Source: Polychytrium aggregatum (taxonomy: Eukaryota > Chytridiomycota > Chytridiomycetes > Polychytriales). From it: a DNA stretch of 64,000 nt. A program made the translations under genes and the position numbers. The notes beneath the pieces are model-generated. The model made no database searches. It worked only from the letters and a program-made list of their open reading frames with translations, and had not been told where the DNA came from. Below, piece after piece: positions 1-11,011 of this stretch (its first letter is position 1; every line of letters starts with the position of its first letter). The stretch lies in contig NW_026516222.1 in assembly GCF_025602895.1 (NCBI RefSeq), forward strand, positions 620,001-684,000, read 5' to 3'.

Positions 1-208
1 TGATGGTCTCTCGCTGGTGCAAATGCCGCTCCCGCTCTGCCATCAGCGCAGCGCCACCCCACTGATCCCAGGCGGTGCTGTCGCTTCGTCGACTGCACTT
101 CCATATCGCTCCAACTTCGGTCTGATACATGTCCTCCGCATCTGTGTCTTGGCTACGTATCCCTGTCGATAGAAACGATTCAGCGATCTCCTGCGGCGGC
201 TCTCGCAG

Positions 209-3200
209 TACTGCGGCCTCATGCACTCGTCTCCATCCATCACGGTCGCAGACTTTTGGCTCGAGCGCAAGCACCAGTTCGGCGAGCTCATCAACTTCTT
301 CCTCGACATCTACGAGCAGTTCCAGATGCTGAACCAGAATCTGTCGAGCGGCCGGATGGTCAAGCGACCGGTCCGAGGTGCAGACTCTCACGGCCACTCG
401 CAGCACCTCCACTGTGTCGCTACGGTGCTCCTCGATCTCATGATGTGCAAACGCGCCATCGGCACCCTGGAGCTCTACCAGGCCGTCGCTCGGATCGAAA
501 CCGAGCTCACAGCGCCAAAGTTCCACTATGCAAGTTTCCGGGGTGTCGGCGTCATGTACGAGGGCCACGCCGCCGATATCCAGTTCGACATCAGCAAGGC
601 CGCCCAGAGCTTTGAGCGGGCCTTGGGATATGCCCGCGAAGCCGAGGCCCTGCTTGGAACATCAATCGAATGGGCTAGTGTCTGTGAGTTGGATCTCTTC
701 AAGACACTCAGCTGGCTCTGCGGTAAGTATTCCTCGTTGGCAAGGGGAGGAGAGTCAAGCCGGCGGTCGCGTGGGAAGCGCGGCCGGTACCGATTGCCTG
801 CCTGTCTGTACCGGTTTTGATCGTTCATTTGCGTCGTGTGTCCCGGCTGCTTCTCCCGCAGTTCTCTTTCGTCTCACCAACCAAGTTACTTCGCTCGAGG
901 TAAGCCGATGCAGCTCCCACACAACCCGCTGTCGATGCAATTCTCACTCGACCCGAAGCCGATGCAGTTCCCACTTGCAAACTTGCTCACCTCGCTCATC
1001 TCGCTTGGTCCGCTCCCGTCCAGATCACCACCAAGCAAATGAAACAAGTCAACTCCACTATGTGTGAGATCGCACTGCGCGAAGCCCATGCTCTCATTCT
1101 CCAGAACTATCCCAAGCCAGCGGACGCATCCGCCCCGGCCACCCAGAGTGCTTCGGAGCCTTTGTCCAGACCGGATCCAGTCCAACCCCGACCCAAGGAC
1201 CAGCCGCCCCAGCGCCGCGTGACTTTTGCCAAAGTTCTCGCCGTCGATATTGATGACGAGCTCGAGGACAGGGCTAGTACCGAGACTGCATCCGACGACG
1301 ATCCCCAGCCTGTTCCAAATGCCTCGCCCAAGCCGCTCCGCTCCGCTCTCCGGACCAACGGCAAGTACAGCTCGACGCCGTCTCGAAGTCCATGGGCGCA
1401 TCTCTCCGACACCGCTAGGCTTGCCCGAGGCAACCTGTTCCAGCTGTTTTCCATCAAGAACACTGGCCACGTCTCCGATGCACCACCACCGCCCGAGAAT
1501 GCAACAGTGCCGCCTCGAAGCAGCACCGGGGGCTCTCGCGCCACTCGGTTTCTATCCGCCGGCCAAAAATACCGATTTCCTTCGCTCGACAGCCTTAGAC
1601 GCGCTTGGGAATCGCAATTTGCGGCAGACTCGCTGCTGCCCTATCACCATAAGCCCCGAGACCTGCGGCCCGTCTTTGTGCTGCTGCTCCCAGCGATCGC
1701 CTCCAGCGCCGAATATGCGGCGGAGCACTCATACAACCTCTACTTTGCTCGCCACTACTTTGCCCAGTGCGAGTTTGAGGCACGGACGCTGCGCATCGGC
1801 TCGGCCAGCGTTGAATACGCCATCCGACAGAGCGACATCCTGAGTCGGCCAGGCTCGCTCGAGATGTCGCTGGCGCACTGGCGGCTCTGCCTCCAGCATC
1901 AGATGGGTACACATGGACCTGGCCATCCCAAGCTCATCCCTATCTTCATCCGCGTGGCCGAGATTGTGAACCAACAGGCGCGGAAGGACCCGACCCTCTA
2001 CCGAACCTCAATCGACCTGGCCAACGAAGCCCTCCGACAGTGCATGCGCGCCGCCAGCAGCAACACCATGCTCCTGACCAAGATCACGCTGCACCTCAGC
2101 GACACCCTCGTCCGCAGCAACCAGCTCACGGCAGCGATCGAGAACCTGCAAAAGGCAGAGCTGATGCTCATCCAGCGGGCCGGGCTCCGAAGTCGACATC
2201 CTGTCGATGCACCTGATCCTCACAGGGCCGTGGGGGCTGTGGACCAGGACGAAGTGTGTATGATCCTGGTGTACTCGCTCATGGCCGACTGTTACAGACA
2301 GACAACGCATTCGGCCGCCCTGCGCGGCATTGTTATCGACAGAATCCGGGCACTCTGCCGTGAACTCGAGAACCAAGACCACCGAGAACATCTGCACTGG
2401 CAGCATTCGCCCGCACACCAACAGCAGCAGCAGCAGCATAGACAACAGCCGTACCACAATGTGGGTCGCCATACTGTCCACCCAAGCGAAACGCAGGGTC
2501 TCCTCTCGCCCGAGCTCGCGGGGCAGTCGTCCGACCCGACCAAGACGTGGAGACTGCACCTTCCCAAGATCTCCAGCAAGTGGATGCAGCAACGCAAGCG
2601 CGGCGATTCCGACAGGACGCAGTACGTGCGTGCCAGACAACGAGACCGCCTCGACTGGATGCTGGTGGCGGCCGTTGCGGGTCTGGCTCTCGACTACATC
2701 CTGATGCACAACAACGAGGCAGCCGAACGCTGCGTGCGCGACGAAATCATGCGGCGCAAGAGCGAGCACCAGTCGTGGTTCCGTCCGGCGAGCGGGGCCG
2801 AGTATCCGGACACTCGCCCAAGCGCTGCCGGACCCGGACGGTTGTCTCCGCCGATGGGACAGCCCGCATCTCTTTCCTCCGAGGCCTCTGTCCGTGCGCA
2901 CCGCTCGCTCTCAGGATACGTTGCCTCCATGTCTGGCCACAAGATTGCCCTGGACTTTGCCCTCCGAACCCGCCTCCAGTCCGACCGTGTCTGCCACATC
3001 AAATCAACCCTGGTCTTTCTCGGCTCGCTGCTTGACGACATCCGGTCCAATCGCATCCTGGATACAGAGCGGTATCGCGAGGGACTCCAACGTACGCCGT
3101 GGACTGTGCTCTATGCATCTGCACATGTTGCTCCGACTCTGTTGCGACACCAAGCACTATCCGTGTTGGAATCGGATGGCTCCAATCGAGACCGCAGCGA

Positions 3201-3730
3201 ATCCGGCACCGCTCATCGACATGGGCAGCTCCCCATGGATAGCACAGCAAATGCCCTGGAAACTCCTGATCCGCTATCGCCCTCATCCGGCGTATCCAGA
3301 GGCTTCGGCTGGGACAGTTACTTTGACGAGGCAGTGTTTAGCTTGCTGGACGACATGCACCAAGATCCCTTGATTGCGGCGTCCTTTGAGATGCGGACGC
3401 AGTGCGGCCTGCCGGACTGCCACAAGTGGGAAGATGTGCCTCAGGAGTTCCAGCGATGCGAACACTGCGCGGTAGTTGCCTACTGCTGCGGCCAAGTAAG
3501 TTGTGCTCGCGGATGGTTCGCGGGCCGATGAGTGCGGAGTGGTCTATTCGGATCTACTGTCGATACGGATGTGTTGTCGTTTGGCCATCGGACTCTCCTG
3601 ACAATCGCACTTGCTCGCCGATCACCAGCACGCAGATCTGCACCACGAACAGCACTACTACGAATGCTCGCGCTCGCGGACGCACCAGTCGACACCATCA
3701 TTGTACCACGGCATTGCACGGCCTGCATGA
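209..3730 (+). CDS. MYND-type zinc-finger protein (5' partial)
   Basis: Exons read as 209-722, 862-899, 1024-3495 and 3629-3730; phases add up. The first visible exon follows a tctcgcag acceptor, and its first Met is at 221, so the true start probably lies upstream of the window. The protein is about 1,040 residues. The body is alpha-helical, with TPR-like stretches (for example around KAAQSFERALGYAREAEAL and LTAAIENLQKAEL) and a Pro/Ser-rich low-complexity middle. The C-terminus holds a MYND finger: Cys-x4-Cys, then KWEDVPQEF, CEHC, YC and a final HYYEC completed only after the last intron is removed. The KWE..P.EF..C..C order resembles the MYND of fungal MUB1/SamB proteins. One expected Cys (YC-x3-C) is replaced by His at the splice junction. 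MYND fingers bind proline-rich partner peptides, so a scaffold or regulatory role is inferred. The MUB1 armadillo region is not recognisable, so orthology is not claimed. Confidence 0.72.
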
Positions 3731-4615
3731 TGCGCTGGCGACGTCGACTGGCGCGAAAGATACCCCGCAGTCACTGCAAGCCGCCACCGCGATGGCAATG
3801 AGGGAGGGTGTGGCTCATGTTATCGTCTGGCGGCTCCCCGCAATGCGCACTTGAATGATTGTCTCTATCGCTGCTGTCTTGCATCGCCCGAGGGCGCAGT
3901 GGGTCGTAGGCGATGCAACCAGTCGATGAAGGTGTGTCTGCGGACATTGATTTGGCGCCGAGCGGCACAACACCAGTGCATCGCCGCGGTCACGAGCCCC
4001 CTGGGTGGGCGAGGCCAAGTCGTCGCCATCGCCGTCTTGCTCCTCTCTCTCGGTCGGACCACGAATCGCAGCGAGCCCAGGTGAGCTGTGGATATGCAGC
4101 GCAGAGGACGCCGGTGCACACGCAGACCTGGCTGGGCTGCAGCCGATGGGGCATATTCCAGGGCCAGGGCGATGTCGTGTGGATGTTTCTGCCATCGCAC
4201 TGCATCGGGGACAACTCCCAGACCTCGCCTGCCTCTGGACACCCACTTCCTCCGACAGCGGCACTGGGAAGCACCTTGCTGTCGATGCTGTTGGTCGCAG
4301 GCGAAGCCAGCACGGCCCCTTGGTCCTTGGATACAGGGCGGCGTCGTGCCGGCGATGTTGGTGGCGGATTCCAAGACACCATCGCGCCGATATCCTCTGC
4401 GGCTCATCCTTGCCTCAACCACGACTGACCCGGTCTGCCCTCACTGTCTGCTCTCCTCGTCCCTCCTCCGCATTCCTCACTCGCAGTGGCATTCCCTGAA
4501 CTTTGTCCCCGTCCCTGGCTCCTGTTCCTTTGCGATTCCTTTGTCGCATTCCGTCTCGCTCGCTTCGTTTTCGCCGCCACTGCCTCGTCCCTGCATCGTT
4601 CGTGCTGTCGTCGAC
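3731..4615. other. gene-less interval upstream of the LEA-2-like gene
   Basis: About 885 bp. Overlapping open frames exist on both strands, but none shows a recognisable motif, splice structure or consistent codon use. The last 200 bp before the ATG at 4616 are rich in C and T, as in other promoters of this window. No RNA gene or terminal repeat was seen. Confidence 0.5.
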
Positions 4616-6411
4616 ATGCCTGCTCTCCACCAGCCCGTCCCTGACTCCACCTCGGAGCAGACTCCTCTCCTGCGCACCCGGTCCGCCCGCGAGGATGTGG
4701 ATGATCCCACCCGAGCCAGCAACAGATCCGTGGTTCTGAAACTCGTGGCGATTCTGTTGCCCGTTGTCCTGGTCGTCTCGCTGTCGCTGGTATACTTTGT
4801 CTACATCCCGGTCAAGATGGAAGGTGGATATCGATTGTCCGATATGATGGCGGGAGCGCTGGTGGAGCATAGCATTGAGTATGCGAAGAATATCCGGCCC
4901 CCATCGACGATGAAGATAGCTCAGTGCTCCGATATTTGGATGGTTCTCTCGGGGCAATTGCGGATCGGCCTACATTCTCAGCTGCATTCTCAGCTGCATT
5001 CTCAGCTGCATTCTCAGCTGCATTCTCACCTGCATTCTCACCCTGCATCCCGCCTTCTTCCTCTGGCCGGCTATCCCTTCAGAGGCCGCAAACCGACCCA
5101 ACAGCACTGTCCTCCACGAGCTCTCGATCCTGTCGCTGAATCCAAACAAGTCCGTGAGCATCTTTATCAACACCACGGCGCTGTTCCCCGACGACGACCT
5201 GCCCTTGGTTCTTGTTTCGATGCAGTCGTCGCGCGAATACTTTATGAAGCTCGGCAAGGAGCCCCACAGCGGATGGGCCGACAGTGACGGCTACTCGGCA
5301 CAGGCTGGTATGAGCGCAATCTGGTGCTGCAAAGAGCCAGTGACGACAGCCGAGATGTGCTGCTCCTGGTGACGGAGGGGAGTGCCAAGCATACCCGAGC
5401 AAAAGATGGGCTCTGAATCGGTCCCCTCTCGATCGCCACAGGCAAGTGGAACCAAGACTACACTTTCAACACCACGCTCCTGGCTTCGGTGGTCGTTCCA
5501 ACGGTCGTAACGCCGCCCGGGGCTCACAATGTCACCGCCGCCTTTGTCTCGGTGGTCGAGCAGCTCAACCTCGACTATTACGCCGATTTGCTGCACAAGC
5601 TGATGAAGCATGAGCCGCTCGAGAACTTTACGTTCCGCACGCTCTCGATCCCCTCGATGGTGATTCCCTGGCTCGGAAGCTGGAAGATCCCTGTCACCCA
5701 GGACATTGCCGTCTCGCCTGGTAGGTGCATCTTTTACGCCATCGCTAATGCGCCTGGCTGTCTGCAGCCCGATGTGATGGCGACATCAACCTTCCGCTTC
5801 GAGCACGATTGCTGATCGTTCGCTGATCGTTCGCTGATCGTTCGCTGATCGTTCGCTGGCCTATGCCCGTCAACACGGCCGCTCTCCCGACAGACGAGCC
5901 CCTCGATACATCCGTCTTCAACGTCACCACCGACAGCTACTCGTACGGCACCGACCCAAGCAACCCCCTCAAATACGTCGCAAACGCCAACCTGTCATTC
6001 ACCAACCCCTATCCGGTGACCCTCAAGGCGCAAAGCCTGAGCTACCATTTCAGCATCTACTACGAAGAGGTCGAGATTCTGCGTGGTGCGCTTCCTTCGT
6101 CGACACATGTCGACCAGGGCCGCAACCACGGCTTTGGCGTCGAGTTTGAGAGCGTTGTCTCGGGTACGGGAAAGCTGATGGAGGTCTTTGGACGGTTTGC
6201 CGAGGGCGAAGACACCGACTTGGTCGTTGGCAACTTGCATCTTGGCTACCACTATGGCCGCAAGAAGCTGGGCTGGGTCGAGAAGCTCATCGGCGACCTG
6301 CGCTTCGATTTTGTGCTGCCTGGAGCGCAGGACGAGGGCGACGACTTGAAGACGCTTCCCGTGGCGACGACATGGGCAAAGGTGGTCAGAGCGCTCCTGA
6401 CAAGATCATAA
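4616..6411 (+). CDS. Type II membrane protein of the LEA-2/DUF3712 (Tag1-like) type
   Basis: Starts at ATG 4616 with a cytosolic Ser/Thr-rich leader (TPLLRTRS motif), then one transmembrane helix near residues 42-65 (VAILLPVVLVVSLSLVYFV). Later exons are 5442-5720 and 5894-6411, with an exon of about 5080-5307 before them; phases agree. The lumenal part has repeated N-glycosylation sequons (NSTV, NTTA, NTTL, NVTA, NFTF, NVTT) and beta-sandwich patterns such as NLSFTNPYPVTLKA, typical of LEA-2/DUF3712 domains of fungal vacuolar proteins like yeast Tag1. Function is inferred only from this resemblance. The end of exon 1 is not settled: a GT near 4824 or near 4947 would both fit in phase. Introns 1 and 3 are filled with minisatellites. 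Confidence 0.6.
4970..5046 (+). repeat. 12-bp minisatellite in intron 1 of the LEA-2-like gene
   Basis: Six near-perfect copies of a 12-bp unit (ctgcattctcag, last copies with a c variant). Because 12 is a multiple of three it stays open in one frame, but it encodes a meaningless His-Ser-Gln-Leu repeat and lies between the transmembrane exon and the next clearly coding exon, so it is read as intronic. Confidence 0.8.
5811..5858 (+). repeat. 11-bp minisatellite in intron 3 of the LEA-2-like gene
   Basis: Four to five copies of gctgatcgttc inside the intron that runs from the gtaggt donor at 5721 to the cag at 5891-5893. Confidence 0.85.
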
Positions 6412-7584
6412 GCCCCAGGAGGCCCTCTCGATTTGGATCGAGTGTGCTTTGTCAACCGGCGCCATGTCATTTCCGGCAGTCTTCATGAAGAGCCTGTGCC
6501 ACCGTCTTCTCCCGACAGCCTGTCGCCTTGCTTGTACGAACGCAGCAAATCTATGCCAGTGTCGACACCGAGTTTGGTCACCGCTGGAGGTTTCAGGAGA
6601 AGGACCTGTGAGACTGGCCGGCGCCTGGGAATCTGGGAGAAACAAGAGGCAGGCTCATGCGGGTGGTGGTGGGATGTGTTGCCGCTGTGGCATTCCTTGG
6701 AGCTGTGCAGCTTGCTGCTGGCGGATCTCATTCCGAGTCGATCTCATGCCGAGTCGATCCCATTCCGAGTCGATCTCATTCCTGGTTGAACTTGCTGCTG
6801 TGTCGGCCGCCAGCCAATCAGCGGCCGCGGCTGGCTGTGAGTCAACGTGCATGGGCGAGACGCTTCTCGCTGCGCCGAGGACACAGCCCCCGTCTCGCCC
6901 GCGCCGGCCCTTTCCCACGCCCCGCCCAGGCCAGCTCACCACCAGGCCCAATGACTCACCTCTGGCGGCTCTGACGCACATCTACTCCATCGGCCCTTTC
7001 TCGCCAGCTCGGTGCCCTCCCCGATGCATCTGCCTGCACCACTCGCACTTGCATCCGTCCGCTTGTCTCGGCGCGTCCAAACCCTCGATGATTCACCCGT
7101 CCATCCCGCCGATGATTCACCCGTCCTTCTCGCAGGCTGACACAGCGCCGCCCCAGCTCGCCATGAGTCGTCTATAAAGCCGAGCTGACCCCTCGCAGCC
7201 CTTCGCACTCGTGCCCCTTCGAATCACTTCTCCCAGTCGCAACACCCCCTTGCGTCCTGTCCCTCTGGATCGAACACCTTAGGACTTGGATGGTGAGTGC
7301 TCTGCACACATGGCAGTCGGGTCGGCACGTATTTCGGCGCTGGTCTTCCGCTCTCGATTGCTCGCTCCCAAAGAATCACCCCGATCTGCGTACCTCCTCG
7401 CCCATTCCAGTACTGATGTTTCCCTGCCTTCTTCCGGCCCTGATCATTCACTTTGGCTCACCCATTCACCCGCTCACGCTGTCCGTTCATCTCCGCAGCA
7501 CCTTTGGACCAACTTGGTTGCTCACACAGCCCTTCAGAACCCCATCTGCATATTGCACCACACCAGTCTACTGTCCAGCCCACC
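6412..7584. promoter_or_regulatory. intergenic and 5' region of the coiled-coil gene
   Basis: No convincing gene. It holds a short array of a 16-bp unit (gagtcgatctcattcc type) at about 6724-6784 and a TATAAA at 7173-7178. A gtgagt at about 7292 preceded by a purine-rich stretch could start an intron in the 5' untranslated region, since the first coding ATG is only at 7585. This is inference. Confidence 0.5.
7173..7178 (+). promoter_or_regulatory. TATA box for the coiled-coil gene
   Basis: A perfect TATAAA in a GC-rich setting about 410 bp before the first coding ATG. The distance would be explained by an untranslated leader, probably with an intron. Confidence 0.4.
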
Positions 7585-10252
7585 ATGGTTCATCTGAATG
7601 ATCTTGTCAACACCTTCAAGAAGCGATCATCTCGCTCTGTGGTACGGCCCCCATACATTCGCATTCACACATTCGCATTCACGCACATTCCAACTCCCGC
7701 ACATTCCAACTCCCGCACCCCCTTGACGACCCATCTGCTCATCGTTTGCTCAACAGAAGCGGATGCCGTCTTTTGAAAACATACCCCATCCCGCCGAGCC
7801 CCAGAATGTCGAGTCGGCCTCCAAGTCGTCCTCGGCCACGCACCCTGATGATAAGCTTGCTCTTGAGCCCGTGGACGAGGAGATGGACAGCCTCAGGCTC
7901 GACTACCAGATCCTCGCCGACGATCTGGTCCAGAAACAAGAAGCCATCGTAAAGCTCGTCCGTGAATCCGAGGAGCAGGCCTCGGCCAGGGAGACCCTCG
8001 AGTCGCAGATTGCCGGCTTGAACTCCGAGCACCAAGCCGACCAGGCCGCCGTTGGCGCCCTCAAGTCTCAGCTCGAGACCCTCCAGAGCGAATACAACCA
8101 GCTCTCTGCGATTTCCAAAGAGTCGGAGCTGAAGCTGCAGCAGTACATCGACGAGAAGCAGCGCGCCGATGCTGCCTTGCACTTCCGCGAGACCGAGCTC
8201 AGCACTCTCAAGCATGAAATCGAAATCCTGGCAACAGACCTCCTCAACCTTCAAGCGTCCGAGGAAAAGGCACAGAGCGCACTTGCTGCCGAGCGCACCC
8301 ATTCTCGGGACGCCGAGCATGTGCTTGCTGCCGAGATCAAGCAGCTGTCGGAACAGGTCCAGACCTTCAAGAGCGAGGCGCAGCAGCGCATCCAGGCACT
8401 GCTGAACGAGACAGAGACCTACCGCCTCCAGATCAAGCAACTTCGCACCGAAATCGACTCGGCCAGAGACCTATCCCACAACCTGACGCACAGCCTCGAC
8501 GAGAGCCGTGCTCAAAGTGCCAAGCACAAGGCGGACCTCGAATCCAAGGCCGCGGAGCTGGTTCAGGTCCGACAAGAACTCTTGGCTTCGCAGTCGTCTT
8601 CGGCAACCCTGGTGAGCGACGCTCAAGCCTCCCTCGAGTCGCTGCATCAGGACCAACTGACGGCCATCCAGGCTGAGCTCGACCAGTCGGAGCAGGCCCG
8701 CCGCGCTCTTCAGAGTGCAGTTGATGACTCCAAGGCCAAGATCGAGGCTCTTCGGCACGAGCTCGCTGGCGCCACCGCTCGAGCTGCCAAGGATCGCAAC
8801 TTGTTCCAGCAGGAGCAGGCGGCGCACGATGCCAAGGTCGGCGCTCTGACCGCTGCGCTGTCCAAGCACGAGAGTGAAAAATCAGTCCTCAACGAGATGA
8901 TTGTCGAGCACAAGTCCCTCTGTGAGAAATCCAAAGCCGAGGCATCCGCTCTGCAGCAGAAGGTCTCAAGCCTGAGTGGCGAATGCGAACAGCACCAGGC
9001 CAAGCTGACCGAGCAGGATATCCGAACCAAGGACCTAGTAGCTACCGTCGAGAAGCTTGAAAGTGAGATCTCTGACAAGAATGCGCTTATCGCTCAGCTG
9101 CGAACGGTCGAGGAATCGTATCGATGCCTCGAAACAAAACATGCCGAGATGCGCGACCAACATTCTCGGTGCCCTGGCCCAAACGAAATCCAGGCTGCCA
9201 TCGACGAGCAGCGCCGCATTGACGAGGCTGCACATGCAAGCACCATCCAGGAGCTTGAGCGCCAACACAAACAAGCCACAGATCGTCTGTCTGCGGCCCA
9301 CCAGCAGGCAGTCGAGGACAAGGCTGCCTCAGAGATCGAGACACTGGCCGCCATGAAACAGCGCATCGAAGAACTCGAGAAGCGGAACACTGTGCTCGAG
9401 ACTCACGCCGCAACCTTGGAGGACTCGTACAAGGCCAAGGTGTCCTCGCTGGAGGCATCCCAGCGCCAGAAGCTGAGCGAGCTCGAAGCCTCGATCAAGA
9501 CCCAGCTCGAACAAGAAAAGTCACAGGCCCTGGCGCAGTCTCGTGAAGAGCTCACCGCCGCACACAAGCAGACGGAGGAGCAGCGCTCTCTCGAGCACAG
9601 CAGAAAGTGCAGTGACTACGACGCGCAAGTGCAGGCACTCAAAGCTGCTGTCGAGCAGATCCGCAGCGACTCCGAGAAAGAGTGTGCTGGTCTGAAGGCG
9701 CAGACAGACGATCTTCAGAAGCTGCTGGCGGCAGCTATGCTCGAGAAGCAACAGAACACCCAAAATCTGCACGAGGAGCAGTCCAAACACGGCCATGCTC
9801 TGCGTAGCCTCGAGGCAGAGAAGGCAGAGCTCAACAAGAGAGTCTCAGAGCTTCAGAGCGGCCTTGCCCTGCTTACGACCAAGCAAAAGCGCGACGAGTC
9901 CGAGTACAGTCGCCTCGCCGGTGAGCGGCTCCAGATGATCCTCGAGAAGACCAGCAAGTACCAGGCGGTCTCGGACCACCAGTCCGAATGCTCCGAGGGA
10001 AGCAACGGCGCCAAACCCGCCGACGACGCTGCTGGATCGTATTCGTGGCCCGAGCTCCTGAATATGCTGGAGCAGAGCCTGCAGAAAGCCGAGGACGAAA
10101 ACAGCACCCTGTCCGAAGAGAAGAAGAAGCTCGAGGGCAGCCTGTACGATCTGCGCTACCAGCTGGAGCTGTGGAAGGACACCGCCGCCAGCCTCGAGGT
10201 GGTTGTGCAGTCCCTCAAAAGCGACAGCAACAACAGCAAGAATTGGTGGTAG
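7585..10252 (+). CDS. Long coiled-coil protein
   Basis: Exon 1 is 7585-7641 (19 codons, starting MVHLNDLVNTFKKR) and exon 2 is 7757-10252; the junction is in phase 0. The product is about 850 residues. After a short disordered head, almost the entire chain from about residue 50 to 820 is heptad-rich, made of Glu, Gln, Lys, Leu and Ala with very few prolines, which predicts a long parallel coiled coil. There is a break near residues 760-775 (Gly/Ala/Asp-rich) before a conserved-looking end with YSWPELLNMLEQSLQKAE and a terminal Trp-Trp. No motor head, GRIP, kinesin, myosin or SMC ATPase motif is visible. Golgin-, septation- or spindle-pole-type scaffolds look like this, but I cannot choose among them. 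The exon is GC-rich, like neighbouring genes. Confidence 0.75.
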
Positions 10253-11011
10253 AGCCCAGATCTCCACACCCATCCTGAAACCACCCCCCCCCAACCTTCA
10301 CTTCGCTTCCGCTCTATTTTTTTGGATAGCCATCCTTTGGAACTGGCTGTTGAAACCCTTGCAGCATTATTGAATATGACAACACCTGATTGTATAACAA
10401 AAATCAAGTGTGTGGCGAACTGCGATGGCCAGCGCCCAGGGCAACACGATGTGTGGTCATTGGTCCAAAACCTGGGTGTCTCGCTACTTCCCTCCAAACA
10501 GCAGCAGAATCACAACCACCTGATATTTGATTTCGATAATCTCAGGAGTTCATGCTGACTTTGCCAATCCTATCCTGTCGCCGCACTCAATCGCCAACTC
10601 GAACATGCCCCGCATATTGACCAACGCCATGATTATCGATATGCTGTTCGACTGTCGCAAGTATCGACTGGATGTGCTCATGAAAACTTCTCAGAAATCG
10701 ATCGCACAAGCCAACTACACATCTCTGATGGGTCCTCCCCTGGCAAGGAATTGCACCTGGTCTTCAAGCAGGGGAGCTGCGCAAGTCGCTCAGCACTGAT
10801 TGTATTATGTTCCATTAACATTCCGAACGGCATAGAATTTGGTCATCCGCGATACTGTCTTGCTGCCCACTCCCGCCGTTACTTATACGGCTGTTGCTGC
10901 TTTCCATTCACATCATCGAACTTTAGAGGGGGGGAGAGGGGGGGGTACATATCAGAGATACGCAGCTCAAGAGGCTCTTGAAAGTATGGCGTGTCTCGAG
11001 CTGGCGTTTGT
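10253..11011. other. convergent intergenic region between the coiled-coil gene and fungalysin
   Basis: About 760 bp, AT-richer than the flanking genes, lying between two 3' ends. It contains a C run near 10284-10293, a T run near 10315-10322 and a purine-rich G run at 10925-10946. No protein or RNA gene recognised. Confidence 0.5.

Noticed and set aside
2008-2901. A 297-codon minus-strand frame
   Set aside because: It is a shadow of the MYND protein exon with no coding character of its own.
4970-5046. His-Ser-Gln-Leu repeat as a protein feature
   Set aside because: The 12-bp repeat stays open by arithmetic. It lies between the transmembrane exon and a downstream exon in another frame, so an intron explains it better.
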